Shown here: piece after piece, positions 1-9,504 of the stretch
Numbering within the stretch: the first letter of the stretch is position 1
Layout of the letters: every line of letters begins with the position of its first letter
NCBI GenBank assembly: GCA_002309155.1
Contig: DBXB01000025.1
Coordinates: forward strand, 18,310 to 82,309
Length of the DNA: 64,000 nt
Direction: 5' to 3'
Source: Bacteroidales bacterium UBA1223
Lineage (GTDB): Bacteria > Bacteroidota > Bacteroidia > Bacteroidales > P3
Notes under the pieces: model-generated
The model's database searches: none
What the model saw: the letters and a program-made list of their open reading frames with translations, nothing else
What the model was told of the DNA's origin: nothing
Translations under genes and position numbers: made by a program

Positions 1-189
1 GCAGCCGTATTTCTTGGCGATATAAGTGGTTATCTCAATATCCTCTTCGGCGGGGCAGTCGATATAGCCGTCCTCAGCCTCCATGCCGATGCGGATATAG
101 AAAATGTCGGGAGTGTGGCCTTGTTCTTTAAGCAAGTGTACCACCACCGAGCTGTCGACACCACCCGAGACGAGAGCTGCTATCTTCAT
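1..189 (-). CDS. mnmA: tRNA-specific 2-thiouridylase MnmA (5' part only)
   Basis: These are the first 63 codons of a gene that runs off the left edge. The translation opens [27 protein letters not shown] is the PP-loop that binds ATP in the MnmA/TrmU thiolase family, which makes 2-thiouridine at position 34 of Lys, Glu and Gln tRNAs in the cytoplasm. A further stretch ([19 protein letters not shown]) fits the Bacteroidetes version of this family. The ATG overlaps the TGA of the upstream CNNM gene by 4 bases (ATGA), which suggests translational coupling. The catalytic cysteines lie outside the window. Another PP-loop enzyme is possible but less likely. Confidence 0.85.
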   Translation of the reverse strand, partial: MKIAALVSGGVDSSVVVHLLKEQGHTPDIFYIRIGMEAEDGYIDCPAEEDIEITTYIAKKYGC

Positions 190-1292
190 TTTGGCTGTTC
201 TTCGTTAGGGGTCTCCTCTGTCTGCTCTTCATCCTCAGGCAAACGAATACTTTTGAAGCGTCGTTGACGTTGTTTCCAACGCTCCTTTGCGAACTGTTGC
301 ATGTCGCTGACCTCGTCGTTCTCGTCAATAATCTCAAGGCCCAGAATGGTCTCTATGATGTCCTCCAGGGTTAGGATGCCCTGGAATCCGCCGTATTCGT
401 CAATAATGATGGCAATCTGCTCTTTGTGTTTCAGCAGAGAGTCCCAGATCTCGCTTACAGATTTCTCCTCGTTGAATAAAGGTATGTCGCGTTTGATGTC
501 TTTAAGCCGTTTGTTGAACTTGTCCTCAGCCAGGTCTTCGAGTGCGTCGCTACGCAGGATGTAACCCGTGATATATTCTGGGTCGTCGGCGTAGACCGGG
601 ATTCGGCTGAAATGGCTGTATTCCTCGACTTTGTAGAATTCTTTGAGGGTCATAGACTCGGGTGCGACGGCGGCTACCGAGTGGGGAGTCATCACGTCGT
701 ATGCTTTGACATCGTCAAGTTTTATGACGTTCTGGATGATTTTGTTCTCATCCTCATCGAGCACACCTTCATCCTCTCCGACATCGGCCATGGCTGCCAC
801 CTCCTCACGGCTGACGGCAGTTTCATCCTCATTCTTGGAGAAGAGCTTGGTGAGCATTCCGATAAGAAGTACAAAGGGATACATGAGAACGATGAGGAAA
901 CGTATCGTTCGTGCGGTGAAACCCATGAGTCGGCGCCAGTAAGTGGTGCCTATGGTTTTAGGGATGATTTCAGAGAAGATAAGTATCAGTATTGTTGTTA
1001 TCGCCGATACCAGACCGAACCATTGACTGCCGAAAGCCTGTGTAGCCTGTGCGCCGACACCTGCGGCGCCAATAGTGTTGGCTATGGTGTTGAGAGACAA
1101 TATGGCGGCTATGGGGCGACCGTTGTCCATCTTGTATCCTTTGAAGACCGTCGCTATCTTGTAGCCAGAGTCCTCGCGCATCGTTATGTATGAGAGTGGA
1201 GTTGACATGAGTACCGATTCCAAGATTGAGCATAGGAACGAGATACTCATGGCTCCGAAAAGGAATAACAGCAAAAGAGTTAAATGTGACAT
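186..1292 (-). CDS. CNNM-domain / CBS-pair membrane protein (CorB/hemolysin family)
   Basis: A 368-residue inner-membrane protein. Residues about 1-150 form the CNNM (DUF21) domain with about four hydrophobic helices and the family motif [10 protein letters not shown]. Residues about 190-320 form a pair of CBS domains, with the typical DVMTPHS and [18 protein letters not shown] segments. The usual C-terminal CorC/HlyC domain is absent; an acidic and basic tail of about 50 residues replaces it. Relatives (CorB, CNNM, YhdP) handle Mg2+ efflux or divalent-cation homeostasis, with adenine nucleotides bound by the CBS pair. The old name hemolysin has little functional meaning. It precedes and overlaps mnmA. 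The gap of 45 bp to the upstream EamA gene allows co-transcription. Confidence 0.88.
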   Translation of the reverse strand: MSHLTLLLLFLFGAMSISFLCSILESVLMSTPLSYITMREDSGYKIATVFKGYKMDNGRPIAAILSLNTIANTIGAAGVGAQATQAFGSQWFGLVSAITTILILIFSEIIPKTIGTTYWRRLMGFTARTIRFLIVLMYPFVLLIGMLTKLFSKNEDETAVSREEVAAMADVGEDEGVLDEDENKIIQNVIKLDDVKAYDVMTPHSVAAVAPESMTLKEFYKVEEYSHFSRIPVYADDPEYITGYILRSDALEDLAEDKFNKRLKDIKRDIPLFNEEKSVSEIWDSLLKHKEQIAIIIDEYGGFQGILTLEDIIETILGLEIIDENDEVSDMQQFAKERWKQRQRRFKSIRLPEDEEQTEETPNEEQPK

Positions 1293-1337
1293 GTATTTTG
1301 ATGGGTAATAGATATATTTAACGAAACAACTATATTA

Positions 1338-2225
1338 TTATTGTTTGACTTTGTTGTTTTGGAGAGCTATTATGATTACTGCGAGAAGGATGAATGCTAT
1401 TCCTGCGAAGAGGTTGAGGGTGCAGGGCTCGCTGAAGATGAATATGCCGATAAGTACGGCGGTGAGGGGTTCGAGGGCTCCCAATATGGCGGTGGGAGTC
1501 GATCCTATATATTTGGCTGCATATATCATCATTGTCAACGCCAGTATCGCGGGAACAACAGCAAGCCATAGTACATAGAACCAGCTTACGCCGTTGGAGG
1601 GCATCATTATCGACTCTCCTGCAAGTAGTCCGTATGCAAGATTGCCTAATGAGCAATAGATAAGGACGTAGAAGTTGATCTTAAATGACGACATATTGAG
1701 TTTGGCACGGTTCATGACGATGATATAGAGGGCGTAGGTGAGGGCTGATATCAGTACTAAAATGATACCTATAGTGGAGAGAGTGGCACCATTGTCGCTC
1801 CAGTATAGAAGGAGGACTCCAAGAAAAGAGAGTACTATCGCCAGCACCGTCGACCATGAGGGTTTTTCATGGAAGAAGAGTGCCATTATGATTGCGGTCA
1901 TTACCGGGTAAACGAAAAGAATGGTCGACGCCACGCCTGCCGCCATCTTATGGAAGCTGAGGTAGAGTGTCAGAGACGAGGCCACGAAAAGAAGTCCTAG
2001 GGAAGAGAGGGCTAAGAACTCTTTGAGGGTGACACGCAGGCTTTCTTTACGGAAGAACATGACCACGGCAATGATGATCCATGCAAGCGAGAACCGCATC
2101 ACCAGAACATTGCTTGTTGACATGCCCTGTTCGTACAGTTTCAACGCTCCCAATGGATTTGTTCCGTAGCATATTGCCGCGCCGATGCCGCAGATTATAC
2201 CGAATATTTTCTTGTTTCTTGTCAT
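1338..2225 (-). CDS. EamA/DMT-superfamily transporter
   Basis: A 295-residue, very hydrophobic protein with about ten membrane helices arranged as two EamA repeats. The first repeat begins with GIGAAICYGTNPLGALKLYE, and the second ends with the usual GALEPLTAVLIGIF segment. Members of this drug/metabolite superfamily export or import small metabolites; the substrate cannot be told from the sequence. I chose the ATG at 2225 (MTRNKKIFG). A GTG six codons upstream (2243) is also open, but it adds only MIDKQL and has no better context. A TACTTTTG -7 box lies upstream at 2280-2287, and a terminator separates it from ftsZ, so it should form its own transcript with the CNNM gene. Confidence 0.85.
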   Translation of the reverse strand: MTRNKKIFGIICGIGAAICYGTNPLGALKLYEQGMSTSNVLVMRFSLAWIIIAVVMFFRKESLRVTLKEFLALSSLGLLFVASSLTLYLSFHKMAAGVASTILFVYPVMTAIIMALFFHEKPSWSTVLAIVLSFLGVLLLYWSDNGATLSTIGIILVLISALTYALYIIVMNRAKLNMSSFKINFYVLIYCSLGNLAYGLLAGESIMMPSNGVSWFYVLWLAVVPAILALTMMIYAAKYIGSTPTAILGALEPLTAVLIGIFIFSEPCTLNLFAGIAFILLAVIIIALQNNKVKQ

Positions 2226-2279
2226 TAGTTGTTTGTCAATCACTGCGATGTGCTATGCGATGTCACATTCGACAGAATG

Positions 2280-2287
2280 CAAAAGTA
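2280..2287 (-). promoter_or_regulatory. -7 box for the EamA gene
   Basis: On the minus strand this reads TACTTTTG, a match to the Bacteroidetes -7 consensus TAnnTTTG. It lies about 55 nt upstream of the EamA start. The -33 region is A/T-rich without a clean TTTG, so this is a consensus-based prediction only. Confidence 0.5.
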
Positions 2288-2301
2288 CAAAAAATTAAAA
2301 G

Positions 2302-2330
2302 AAAAGGATGCCTGTGCGGGGCATCCTTTT
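2302..2330 (-). terminator. Intrinsic terminator at the end of the dcw operon
   Basis: AAAAGGATGCC (2302-2312) and GGCATCCTTTT (2320-2330) form an 11-bp stem with a 7-nt loop. T-rich sequence follows on the minus strand; an additional T run on the plus side makes it potentially bidirectional. It lies 29 bp after the ftsZ stop. Confidence 0.85.
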
Positions 2331-2358
2331 TTATGAAGATTTCAAAGATGTATTTCGG

Positions 2359-4149
2359 TTAGTCAAATAGCTTGTCGAGGAATGAGACTTCCGTGCGGCG
2401 GGTTCCATCAGGGTTGATATGGGTGCGGGCTGCGTCGCTCTCGGCTGAATTCTCAGTATGGTAGACTTGTCTGTCAGTGAGTTGGTCAGCGGGCATCTCT
2501 TCGAGTTTTCTGCCACCGTCGGGGTCGGCATGGAGCATGTGGTTTATCTGTTTGATGCGCTCGGCACGTTCCTTGGTCTTGATGTCGTCGAGGTTGTCAG
2601 AGGTGAATGCTCCGCTGGTAAGGGATGTGGCGGGACGTTCCACGGTCTGGGTGAAGACGGTGGGCTCGGTTCTGACAGAAGAGTTAGACTCTGGAACATC
2701 GGGTGACATCATGGCCTCGGTGGGGGTGATGATAAAATCAGGAGTCTTGTTCTCTTCGTGGCGAGTCTGCTCAGCGATCTCGCGTGAGATGACACGGATG
2801 TCGTTGATATGACTGTTGTCAGAGGTGATCATGACGGGATCTTCGGCCTGTTGAGACATTTCGGACTCTTCGAGTTCATCCTCTTCGATGGGGGCATCAA
2901 GTGACAGATACCTCTTGTCGCCGATGACTGTTGCGGGAAGAATGTTGAACGGGTCGCTGTTGTCGACGGGCTGTGGTTTCTCAGACTCAGCAGGGCTGTC
3001 AGTGACTTTATCCTCTACAGGTTTCTCAGGTATGGTAGGTTTTGTGTCAGTATCGATTGGTTTTGTGGTACTGTCGAGGGAGATTGTTCTAGGACCTGAT
3101 TTTTTCACGAAGCCCGTTGCCACCAAAGTAATACGGAGTTCGTCGTCGAGAGTGTCGTCGTCGCCGTCGCCCCAGATAATGTTGGTGTCGGGATCGCCGG
3201 TAAGTTTGGTGATGTAGTCGGTAACCTCTCCGAGCTCGTCCATGGTTATCTGATGGTTCTTGTTGTAGGAGAAGTAGAGCAACATCTGTTTTGTGCCACG
3301 AATGTCGTTGTCGTTCAAGAGTACGGAGGTCGTTGCCTCGACGATGGCGTCGTGAGCACGGTTCTCGCCCTTGCCGACACCTGCGCCCATGAGTGCGGTA
3401 CCGCTGTTCTCCATCACGGTATTGACATCGCGGAAGTCGACGTTTACGTGACCGGAGACGGTGATGATTTCTGCGATGCCCTTGGCTGCGGTGAGGAGGA
3501 TATCGTCAGCACGGCTGAATGCCTCGTTAAGTGTGAGGTTTCCGTCTATCTCACGCAGTTTGTCATTGTTGATGACGAGGATGGCGTCGACGATTCCTTC
3601 AAGTTCCTTGATACCGGCTTCGGCTTGGCGTTTGCGGGTGCTTCCCTCAAAAGAGAAAGGCATTGTCACGATAGCGACAACGAGGATGCGCGGTACGTCG
3701 ACGTCGTTGAGTTCGATGTCCTTTGCTATTTTAGCAATGACAGGTGCGGCACCGGTTCCAGTTCCTCCACCCATACCAGCGGTGATGAATACCATCTGAG
3801 TGTTGTCGGAGAGAGCCGTTCTGATTTCCTCTTCATGTTCGAGGGCGGCTTTTTTTGCACGCTCAGGAATGTTGCCGGCTCCGAGTTTGCCGAGCTCGAT
3901 TTTGTTGGGGACAGGACTTGCCGACAATGCCTTGGCATCGGTGTTGCAGACGATGAAATCCACGCCGTGGATGCCGTGGCGGAACATGTGGTTGACAGCG
4001 TTACCACCGCCACCGCCTACACCGATGACCTTGATTTTGGTAGGTTGTTCGGCTTTGCGTTCGAATTGAACTGAGGAGGAACCGGTGAGATACTCGTTGT
4101 TCATTACGTCCTGTTCGTCGTTATTAAAGGAAATTGTGCTATCTTCCAT
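2359..4149 (-). CDS. ftsZ: Cell division protein FtsZ
   Basis: A 596-residue tubulin-like GTPase that forms the Z ring at midcell. The GTP-binding glycine box is present (GMGGGTGTGAAPV, residues about 125-137), after an N-terminal GVGGGGGNAVNHM motif. The T7/synergy region NNDKLREIDGNLTLNEAF and the C-terminal GTPase subdomain follow, to about residue 340. The remaining 250 residues form a long acidic, Pro/Ser/Thr-rich linker ending in a basic/hydrophobic tail (TEVSFLDKLFD), much longer than the short linkers of proteobacterial FtsZ but usual in Bacteroidetes. It is the last gene of the dcw operon, 156 bp after ftsA, and is followed by a terminator. Confidence 0.98.
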   Translation of the reverse strand: MEDSTISFNNDEQDVMNNEYLTGSSSVQFERKAEQPTKIKVIGVGGGGGNAVNHMFRHGIHGVDFIVCNTDAKALSASPVPNKIELGKLGAGNIPERAKKAALEHEEEIRTALSDNTQMVFITAGMGGGTGTGAAPVIAKIAKDIELNDVDVPRILVVAIVTMPFSFEGSTRKRQAEAGIKELEGIVDAILVINNDKLREIDGNLTLNEAFSRADDILLTAAKGIAEIITVSGHVNVDFRDVNTVMENSGTALMGAGVGKGENRAHDAIVEATTSVLLNDNDIRGTKQMLLYFSYNKNHQITMDELGEVTDYITKLTGDPDTNIIWGDGDDDTLDDELRITLVATGFVKKSGPRTISLDSTTKPIDTDTKPTIPEKPVEDKVTDSPAESEKPQPVDNSDPFNILPATVIGDKRYLSLDAPIEEDELEESEMSQQAEDPVMITSDNSHINDIRVISREIAEQTRHEENKTPDFIITPTEAMMSPDVPESNSSVRTEPTVFTQTVERPATSLTSGAFTSDNLDDIKTKERAERIKQINHMLHADPDGGRKLEEMPADQLTDRQVYHTENSAESDAARTHINPDGTRRTEVSFLDKLFD

Positions 4150-4305
4150 ATTACTTATTTCTATTCAGATGATTGATTATGTGTTTTTTACTGGTAAGGG
4201 GTGGTGCTTGTAAACGTTTGTAAAATTACTGATTTCTATTCAGTTCTCCCGTTTTGCGAGATGCTTGTTTTCAACATATTTATCAACTTTTTGTGAAGTC
4301 AAGAA

Positions 4306-5796
4306 TCAGATATCGCGTTGTTCTTGTCCTTCGTTGCTTATGTTGCTGTCGTTAAATACCTTGTTGAAATACTTCTCTACTGTTTTGGAAATCATTTTTA
4401 CGAATCCACCTCGTCTGCCCTCATCGGTACCTGGTGTGGTATTAGTGGTAGTGTCGGTGTGAGGTGTGTCTCTGTGTTCGGTTTCAGTTGTGGTAGTCTC
4501 TGTGATAGGAGGCAGGTCGTCGAAGACGTTGGAAGGTATTGTCTGTTCGGGTTCTTCTTCGTGCTTAGGTTCTTGACGGTTGCGATTTGGAGTGCCTGAG
4601 TCTGACATTTCCATCTCGTGACGGCGCTCTTCATCGAGTTCCATGAAGCCATAGATAACGAGACCGATACCTGTTGCGTACATGGTGTTGATGATTTCAG
4701 GCTCGCTGTCAAGTGCAAGGTGTTCATTGGGGAGGCCTATACGGGTGTCAATCTTGGTATTGAACTCGGTGAGTTCCTTTATATGACGGAGCATTGCGCC
4801 ACCACCGGTCAGCACGAGTCCTGCGATGAGTTTATCCTTCAGATGCGATTCCTTTATCTCGAAGTCAATCTGATCGATGATGACCTGAGTACGTTCCTTG
4901 ATTATCTCGGCCAGAGTACGCATGCTGATCTCTCGTGGAGGCTGGGTGCGCAGACCTGGGATAGAGATGATGTCATTTTCCTTGACATTCTGTGGCAGGC
5001 AAGATCCGAATCGTGTTTTAAGATTCTCAGCCTGGCTGCGCAGAATCTTGCAGTCTTCCTTGATGCTGTTGGTGATATAGTTACCTGCAACGGCGAGTAC
5101 TGAGGTATGGCGGATGATGCCCTCGCTGAAGATAGCTATGTCAGTGGTGCCGCCACCGATGTCGACCAAAGCGACGCCTGCGTCTCTGTCGGCCTGATCA
5201 AGTACGGCGCATGCTGAGGCGATAGGCTCCAACACCACGTTCTTTATCGTGAGACCGGCACGCTCGACGCTGTCATAAATGTTGAGCAAGTTCATCGTGT
5301 TGCCGGTGACGATATGGAATGATGATTTAAGTTGCTTGCCAGCTACACCTACGGGACGTACGTCGACACCCAGTTCCTCTCCATCAACCACGAAGTTCTG
5401 GGGGAAGATATGGATGATGTCCTCGCCGGGGTTGAGGTTGATGTTGTGTTGTTCGTCGATAAGACGGTCGACGTCCTCCTGCAGGATATACTTGTGATCA
5501 GGGGGAATCATCACCGTACCCATGGTCTCGATGCTCTTGATGTGCTGTCCGGCTATTCCGACATAGACCTCTTTAACTTCGATGCCAGCCTGCTCTTGAG
5601 CCATCTCGACTGCCGTGGTGATTGATTTGGCGGTGTCTTTGATGTTTTTCACCACACCGCGTTCGACACCTTTTGATTCGGTTTTGCCGAATCCGATAAT
5701 CTTGATTTTGCCATCCTCGTTACGCTTTCCGATGAAGCAAGCGATTTTGGTGGTGCCGATGTCAAGACCTACAATAGTTTCATTTCCGATGTTCAT
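4306..5796 (-). CDS. ftsA: Cell division protein FtsA
   Basis: A 496-residue actin-family ATPase that tethers FtsZ to the membrane. The N-terminal phosphate-1 motif GLDIGTTKIACFIG (residues about 10-23) and the later VALVDIGGGTTDIAIF and LTGGGAMLRHI motifs are the actin-fold nucleotide sites. The SHS2 (1C) subdomain occupies about residues 85-170. The C-terminal ~100 residues are a Thr/Glu/Pro-rich linker, then a basic amphipathic stretch (GGFVKMISKTVEKYFNKVF), which is the expected membrane-targeting helix, and a short polar tail. It lies between ftsQ and ftsZ in the usual dcw order. Confidence 0.97.
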   Translation of the reverse strand: MNIGNETIVGLDIGTTKIACFIGKRNEDGKIKIIGFGKTESKGVERGVVKNIKDTAKSITTAVEMAQEQAGIEVKEVYVGIAGQHIKSIETMGTVMIPPDHKYILQEDVDRLIDEQHNINLNPGEDIIHIFPQNFVVDGEELGVDVRPVGVAGKQLKSSFHIVTGNTMNLLNIYDSVERAGLTIKNVVLEPIASACAVLDQADRDAGVALVDIGGGTTDIAIFSEGIIRHTSVLAVAGNYITNSIKEDCKILRSQAENLKTRFGSCLPQNVKENDIISIPGLRTQPPREISMRTLAEIIKERTQVIIDQIDFEIKESHLKDKLIAGLVLTGGGAMLRHIKELTEFNTKIDTRIGLPNEHLALDSEPEIINTMYATGIGLVIYGFMELDEERRHEMEMSDSGTPNRNRQEPKHEEEPEQTIPSNVFDDLPPITETTTTETEHRDTPHTDTTTNTTPGTDEGRRGGFVKMISKTVEKYFNKVFNDSNISNEGQEQRDI

Positions 5797-5836
5797 GATG
5801 ATATATGTTTTAAATTTAATTACTCAAGTTTCGTGG

Positions 5837-6001
5837 GCTAAATTTGGAGTTAAGGGGAGTTGCTCACTGTATTTATTTAATTTTTTATGGTGTTCGCAGC
5901 CTTCGGCAAAGGGGAGTTAAGGGACAATAGCACCGGATGGCCCATTTGTTTTACTTTGTTTTTTAGTCGTTACTTTCTTTATTTTTTTTAGTCGTTACTA
6001 A
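5837..6001. repeat. dcw spacer repeat, copy 1 (ftsA-ftsQ spacer)
   Basis: The spacer carries GGAGTTAAGG decamers and a block GGAGTTAAGGGACAATAGCA, then (C)CGGATGGC, CCATTTGT and a T-rich TTTTTAGTCGTTACT that is itself repeated at 5961-5998. The same block recurs in the spacer upstream of the murD remnant (11360-11480). No open frame of merit is present. Confidence 0.7.
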
Positions 6002-6006
6002 ATATA

Positions 6007-6783
6007 TTATTTCCTAGAGCAGACTACTTGATTGTTGAATTTCAAGTTTATTGTTGAGTAGGTGTCCCAACCCACTTGGTTTATGCCTTGGTCGAGAAAT
6101 GCCCACATATTCTCAAATTTTTTGTCGAGTTGACTGGTGTCTCCGACGATGACTGTGAGGTTGCCCAGTTTGGGGACAAGGAATAAATCGCCTTTGTCTT
6201 CCACACTTATCTGATCGAAGATATCACCATACTGGGGGTTGTCGTAGAGGAAAGAGGCGAGAGTCCAAATCTTGCGTAGCGTGAATGGTTGTTTGTGCAG
6301 AGAGGTGTCGGACAGATTTAGTAGATGAATGTTCCTGCAGTGAGGTTCCTCAAAACCGCAGCTGCCTACGATGACATGGCTGTAATGCGACGCTGTCAGA
6401 GGCATATAAGTTCCCTGACGGGATATATAAAACTCGTTGTCCTGATAGAACATCCTCACCACAGGGTCTCTCAAAGTGACAGAAACCTGGAGTTTCCCTC
6501 CCATCGACATATGGGCTTTGGCTGTCAGCACGTAAGGGTTTCCGCTCAATAACTCAACGATGCCTTTAGTGTCAACTTCTTTGATGTCGGTCTGTTCCAA
6601 TCCGGGGTAGTGTCCGAGTATAAGATTCTCAATCTCCCCGTCGTCCAGGAGGTTGTTCTTACAGCCGTCGCTGATGGAAATCTCAATGCCTCTCATTGTC
6701 GAGTTCCGGCGCACGATATGGAAGGTGACAACTATGGCTGTCAGCAGGACTGTGATGATGATATTTCTGACAAAGGGTTTCAA
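6007..6783 (-). CDS. ftsQ: Cell division protein FtsQ
   Basis: A 258-residue bitopic membrane protein. A short cytoplasmic start (MKPFVRN) precedes one TM helix (IIITVLLTAIVVTFHIV, residues about 8-25). An extracytoplasmic POTRA-like region (about 45-110) and a FtsQ beta domain follow, with VTLRDPVVRMFY and the end motif NLKFNNQVVCSRK. FtsQ links early and late divisome proteins. The sequence is weakly conserved overall, but topology, size and position between murC and ftsA make the call secure. The upstream spacer is a low-complexity AAAGGGTTT repeat rather than a recognisable ribosome site. Confidence 0.9.
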   Translation of the reverse strand: MKPFVRNIIITVLLTAIVVTFHIVRRNSTMRGIEISISDGCKNNLLDDGEIENLILGHYPGLEQTDIKEVDTKGIVELLSGNPYVLTAKAHMSMGGKLQVSVTLRDPVVRMFYQDNEFYISRQGTYMPLTASHYSHVIVGSCGFEEPHCRNIHLLNLSDTSLHKQPFTLRKIWTLASFLYDNPQYGDIFDQISVEDKGDLFLVPKLGNLTVIVGDTSQLDKKFENMWAFLDQGINQVGWDTYSTINLKFNNQVVCSRK

Positions 6784-6790
6784 CTCTTTT

Positions 6791-6873
6791 GAAAAGGTTT
6801 AAAGGGTTTAAAAGGTTTAAAGGGTTTAAAGGGTTTGAAAGGTTTGAAGGATTTAAAGGGTTTGAAAGAGGTG
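6791..6873. repeat. AAAGGGTTT-type simple repeat (ftsQ-murC spacer)
   Basis: About nine consecutive 8-10 nt units of the form (A)AAGGGTTT / AAAGGTTTG. The same motif occurs at 11485-11502 and, in the opposite orientation, at 12811-12870. It looks like slippage-prone spacer DNA inside the operon. Confidence 0.75.
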
Positions 6874-6915
6874 TTTTTCAGTTAGTTACCTTTGTAAATC
6901 GTTATACTTTTTAAA

Positions 6916-8346
6916 TTATTGCTTAAGTCTGTTCTCCAGTACCGGCACAAGTCTGTCGATGTCGCCGGCACCCATTGTGAGTACAACGTCAGGGTATAGT
7001 GCTTCGACGAGATCCCCGACCTCTTCGGGACTGCAGAGATATTTGTTCATGGTGTCGATTTTCCTTAGAATCATACCCGATGAAACTCCGGGAATGGGTT
7101 TCTCGCGGGCAGGGTAGAGCGGAATCAGGATGATTTCGTCGAGGGGTGCCAGTGCCTCCGCGAATTGGTCGGCGAGGTCTCTCGTGCGACTGTAGAGGTG
7201 CGGTTGGAAGATACCCACTATTCTTTTACCGGGGTAGAGGTATTTCACAGATTCGATTGTTGCGGAAATCTCCCGTGGGTGATGAGCGTAGTCGTCGATA
7301 TAGACAATGTCTTTCTGCTTGACACGGAAATCGAAGCGTCGACGGATGCCGGCGAAAGTCCGCAGTCCGTTGCGCAGTTGGTACTCGTCGACACCACAGA
7401 GCAACGAAATCGCCGAGGCTGCTACGGCGTTCTCGACATTATAGAGGCAGGACGACTGTAGCTCCATGTCGAACAGGACTTTCTGTGGGGTGCGCAAATC
7501 GAAGTATATGTTTCCGTTATAGTTGCGGACATTGATGGCGTAGTAGTCTGGCTCGATGGAACGTGCTGAGTAAGTCAATACATTATGCTCTTCTGAGATA
7601 TGGAGCTCACGTGGAGAGTATTCTGATGTCGACGTGTGGTTGTCAATCTCGTGCGAATGGTGGGAGTAGTGTTCATGCTCATGTTCGTGATGGTGTCCCA
7701 CAACGCCTTCTTTGACTATTATGGCACCTTCGGGCATGGTCTGGTTGGCGAACTGTTCAAATGCCTGCAGGAGGTTCTCATGAGTCCCGTAAATGTCCAG
7801 ATGGTCAGGGTCTGTAGCTGTTATGACGCTGTAGAGAGGGTGCAGTTGGAGGAAGGAACGGTCGTATTCGTCGGCTTCGACAACTATGTATTCGCTTTTG
7901 TCGTTTACCAGTAGATTGCTGTCCAGGTTTTTCGAGATGCCACCAAGGAATGCCGAACAACCCACACCGCTTTTGTCAAGGATGTGTGCGATCATGGCGG
8001 TGGTTGTGGTCTTACCGTGACTGCCTGCGACAGCTATGCATTTCTTGCCCTTGGTCAGTTCTCCCAGCACTTGTGAACGTTTTTTGAAGGGTATGTTCTT
8101 GTTTTGAAGGAATATAAACTCTTTTGTGTCTTGAGGTACTGCGGGAGTATAAATCACTAGGTCGATATCGTCGGGTATAAGAGAGGGGTCGTCAGTGTAA
8201 TGTATAGCCATGCCCTCGCTCTCCAACTGTTTGGTGAGGGGGGACTCGGTACGGTCATATCCGCTTACGATATGTCCGCACTGCTTGAAGTAGCGTGCCA
8301 GAGCACTCATTCCGATGCCACCGATGCCTAGAAAATAGTAATTCAT
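6916..8346 (-). CDS. murC: UDP-N-acetylmuramate--L-alanine ligase MurC
   Basis: A 476-residue cytoplasmic Mur ligase that adds L-Ala to UDP-MurNAc. The N-terminal Rossmann motif is YFLGIGGIGMSALARYF, the ATP P-loop is GSHGKTTTTAMIAHIL (residues about 108-123), the central-domain motif is TATDPDHLDIYGT, and the C-terminal domain holds DDYAHHPREI and FQPHLYSRTRD. Oddity: a His/Glu-rich insertion at residues about 218-240 (HHHEHEHEHYSHHSHE) in the central domain, which ordinary MurC lacks. The start is 2 bp downstream of the murG stop, so the two are tightly coupled. Confidence 0.97.
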   Translation of the reverse strand: MNYYFLGIGGIGMSALARYFKQCGHIVSGYDRTESPLTKQLESEGMAIHYTDDPSLIPDDIDLVIYTPAVPQDTKEFIFLQNKNIPFKKRSQVLGELTKGKKCIAVAGSHGKTTTTAMIAHILDKSGVGCSAFLGGISKNLDSNLLVNDKSEYIVVEADEYDRSFLQLHPLYSVITATDPDHLDIYGTHENLLQAFEQFANQTMPEGAIIVKEGVVGHHHEHEHEHYSHHSHEIDNHTSTSEYSPRELHISEEHNVLTYSARSIEPDYYAINVRNYNGNIYFDLRTPQKVLFDMELQSSCLYNVENAVAASAISLLCGVDEYQLRNGLRTFAGIRRRFDFRVKQKDIVYIDDYAHHPREISATIESVKYLYPGKRIVGIFQPHLYSRTRDLADQFAEALAPLDEIILIPLYPAREKPIPGVSSGMILRKIDTMNKYLCSPEEVGDLVEALYPDVVLTMGAGDIDRLVPVLENRLKQ

Positions 8347-8348
8347 GA

Positions 8349-9461
8349 TTAATTCTGTTGTTCTTTTATGTTAAGGAGCTTCTCGATTTCATCGACTATA
8401 CGGTCTGCCGCCTGTGGACGTCCCATCTGTCGTATGCTGTTGCTCATCTGTCTCTGTGCTGTGGGGTTGTCGACGAGATCGATTACCGTCTGGACACCTG
8501 TGGCGTAGCATTCGTCGTCGCGGACCATGACCGCTGCACCTTTGCTTACGAGAGCCATTGCATTTTTTGTCTGGTGATCTTCGGCCACGTTGGGTGAAGG
8601 TATGAGAATGGTGGGTTTGCCAACGATGCAGAGCTCAGATATTGCTATAGCGCCGGCACGAGAGATGACCAGGTCGGCGGCGGCGTAAGCCTTTTCCATG
8701 TTGCTGATGAATTTGTGGACTTTGACCCACTCTTCCAGACCTTCTCTCTCCACACGGCGGACAGCGTCGTCGTACATCCACTTACCCGTCTGCCAGATTA
8801 GTTGTATGTTGTTCTCCCTGAAGAGCGACATGTGGTCAAGAATCATCATATTGATGGATTTGGCGCCGAGACTGCCACCCACGGAGAGCACAGTGTGACG
8901 GTTGCCATTGAGTCCGAAAAAGTCCAGACCCTCGCTCTTGCTCACGGTGCTTTGCTCTATGACTTCTCTGACAGGGTTGCCGGTGATTACTATCTTATCT
9001 GCGGGGAAATATTTCTCCAGACCTTCGTAAGCCACGCAGATGCATTTTGCGTTCTTGGCGAGAATCTTGTTGGTGAGGCCGGGAAATGAATTCTGCTCTT
9101 GGAGCATGGTGGGGAACCCCATTTGGGCAGCCTTCTTCAGGGTGGGGGCACTGGCATATCCACCGACACCAATGACAATGTCAGGATTAAAGTCGCGCAA
9201 GATTTTCTTGACCTTGTGCTGACTCTTCAGGATTTTAAAGGGCAGGAGCAGATTTTTGGGCGATAAGTTGCGCTGTAGTCCAGCGATGGGCAGAGATTCG
9301 ATTTTGTATCCGGCCGCAGGTACTTTCTCCATTTCCATACGTCCCTCAGCCCCAATAAAGAGGATTTCAGCCTCGGGGTAACGAGACTGTATGGCATTGG
9401 CTATCGCAATGGCCGGGAATATGTGTCCACCTGTTCCTCCTCCGCTGATTATTGCTTTCAT
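8349..9461 (-). CDS. murG: UDP-GlcNAc--undecaprenyl-PP-MurNAc-pentapeptide GlcNAc transferase MurG
   Basis: A 370-residue GT-B glycosyltransferase, peripheral on the inner face of the membrane, that converts lipid I to lipid II. The N-terminal G-loop ISGGGTGGHIFPAIAIA, the second glycine loop GVGGYASAPTL, the third loop LSVGGSLGAKSIN (about 195-207) and the UDP-GlcNAc site segment ISRAGAIAISELCIVGKPTI are all visible. Length matches the family. It sits between ftsW (43 bp upstream) and murC. Confidence 0.98.
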   Translation of the reverse strand: MKAIISGGGTGGHIFPAIAIANAIQSRYPEAEILFIGAEGRMEMEKVPAAGYKIESLPIAGLQRNLSPKNLLLPFKILKSQHKVKKILRDFNPDIVIGVGGYASAPTLKKAAQMGFPTMLQEQNSFPGLTNKILAKNAKCICVAYEGLEKYFPADKIVITGNPVREVIEQSTVSKSEGLDFFGLNGNRHTVLSVGGSLGAKSINMMILDHMSLFRENNIQLIWQTGKWMYDDAVRRVEREGLEEWVKVHKFISNMEKAYAAADLVISRAGAIAISELCIVGKPTILIPSPNVAEDHQTKNAMALVSKGAAVMVRDDECYATGVQTVIDLVDNPTAQRQMSNSIRQMGRPQAADRIVDEIEKLLNIKEQQN

Positions 9462-9504
9462 TAGTAATGGTTTAATGTTGTTAAAGAGTTAAAATGGTGA
9501 TGGT

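Noticed and set aside
612..1193. A 193-codon plus-strand frame opposite the CNNM gene
   Set aside because: It is an antisense shadow of a well-supported protein with membrane helices and CBS motifs.
3253..4074. A 273-codon plus-strand frame opposite ftsZ
   Set aside because: Antisense shadow created by the codon bias of ftsZ; no start context or domain.
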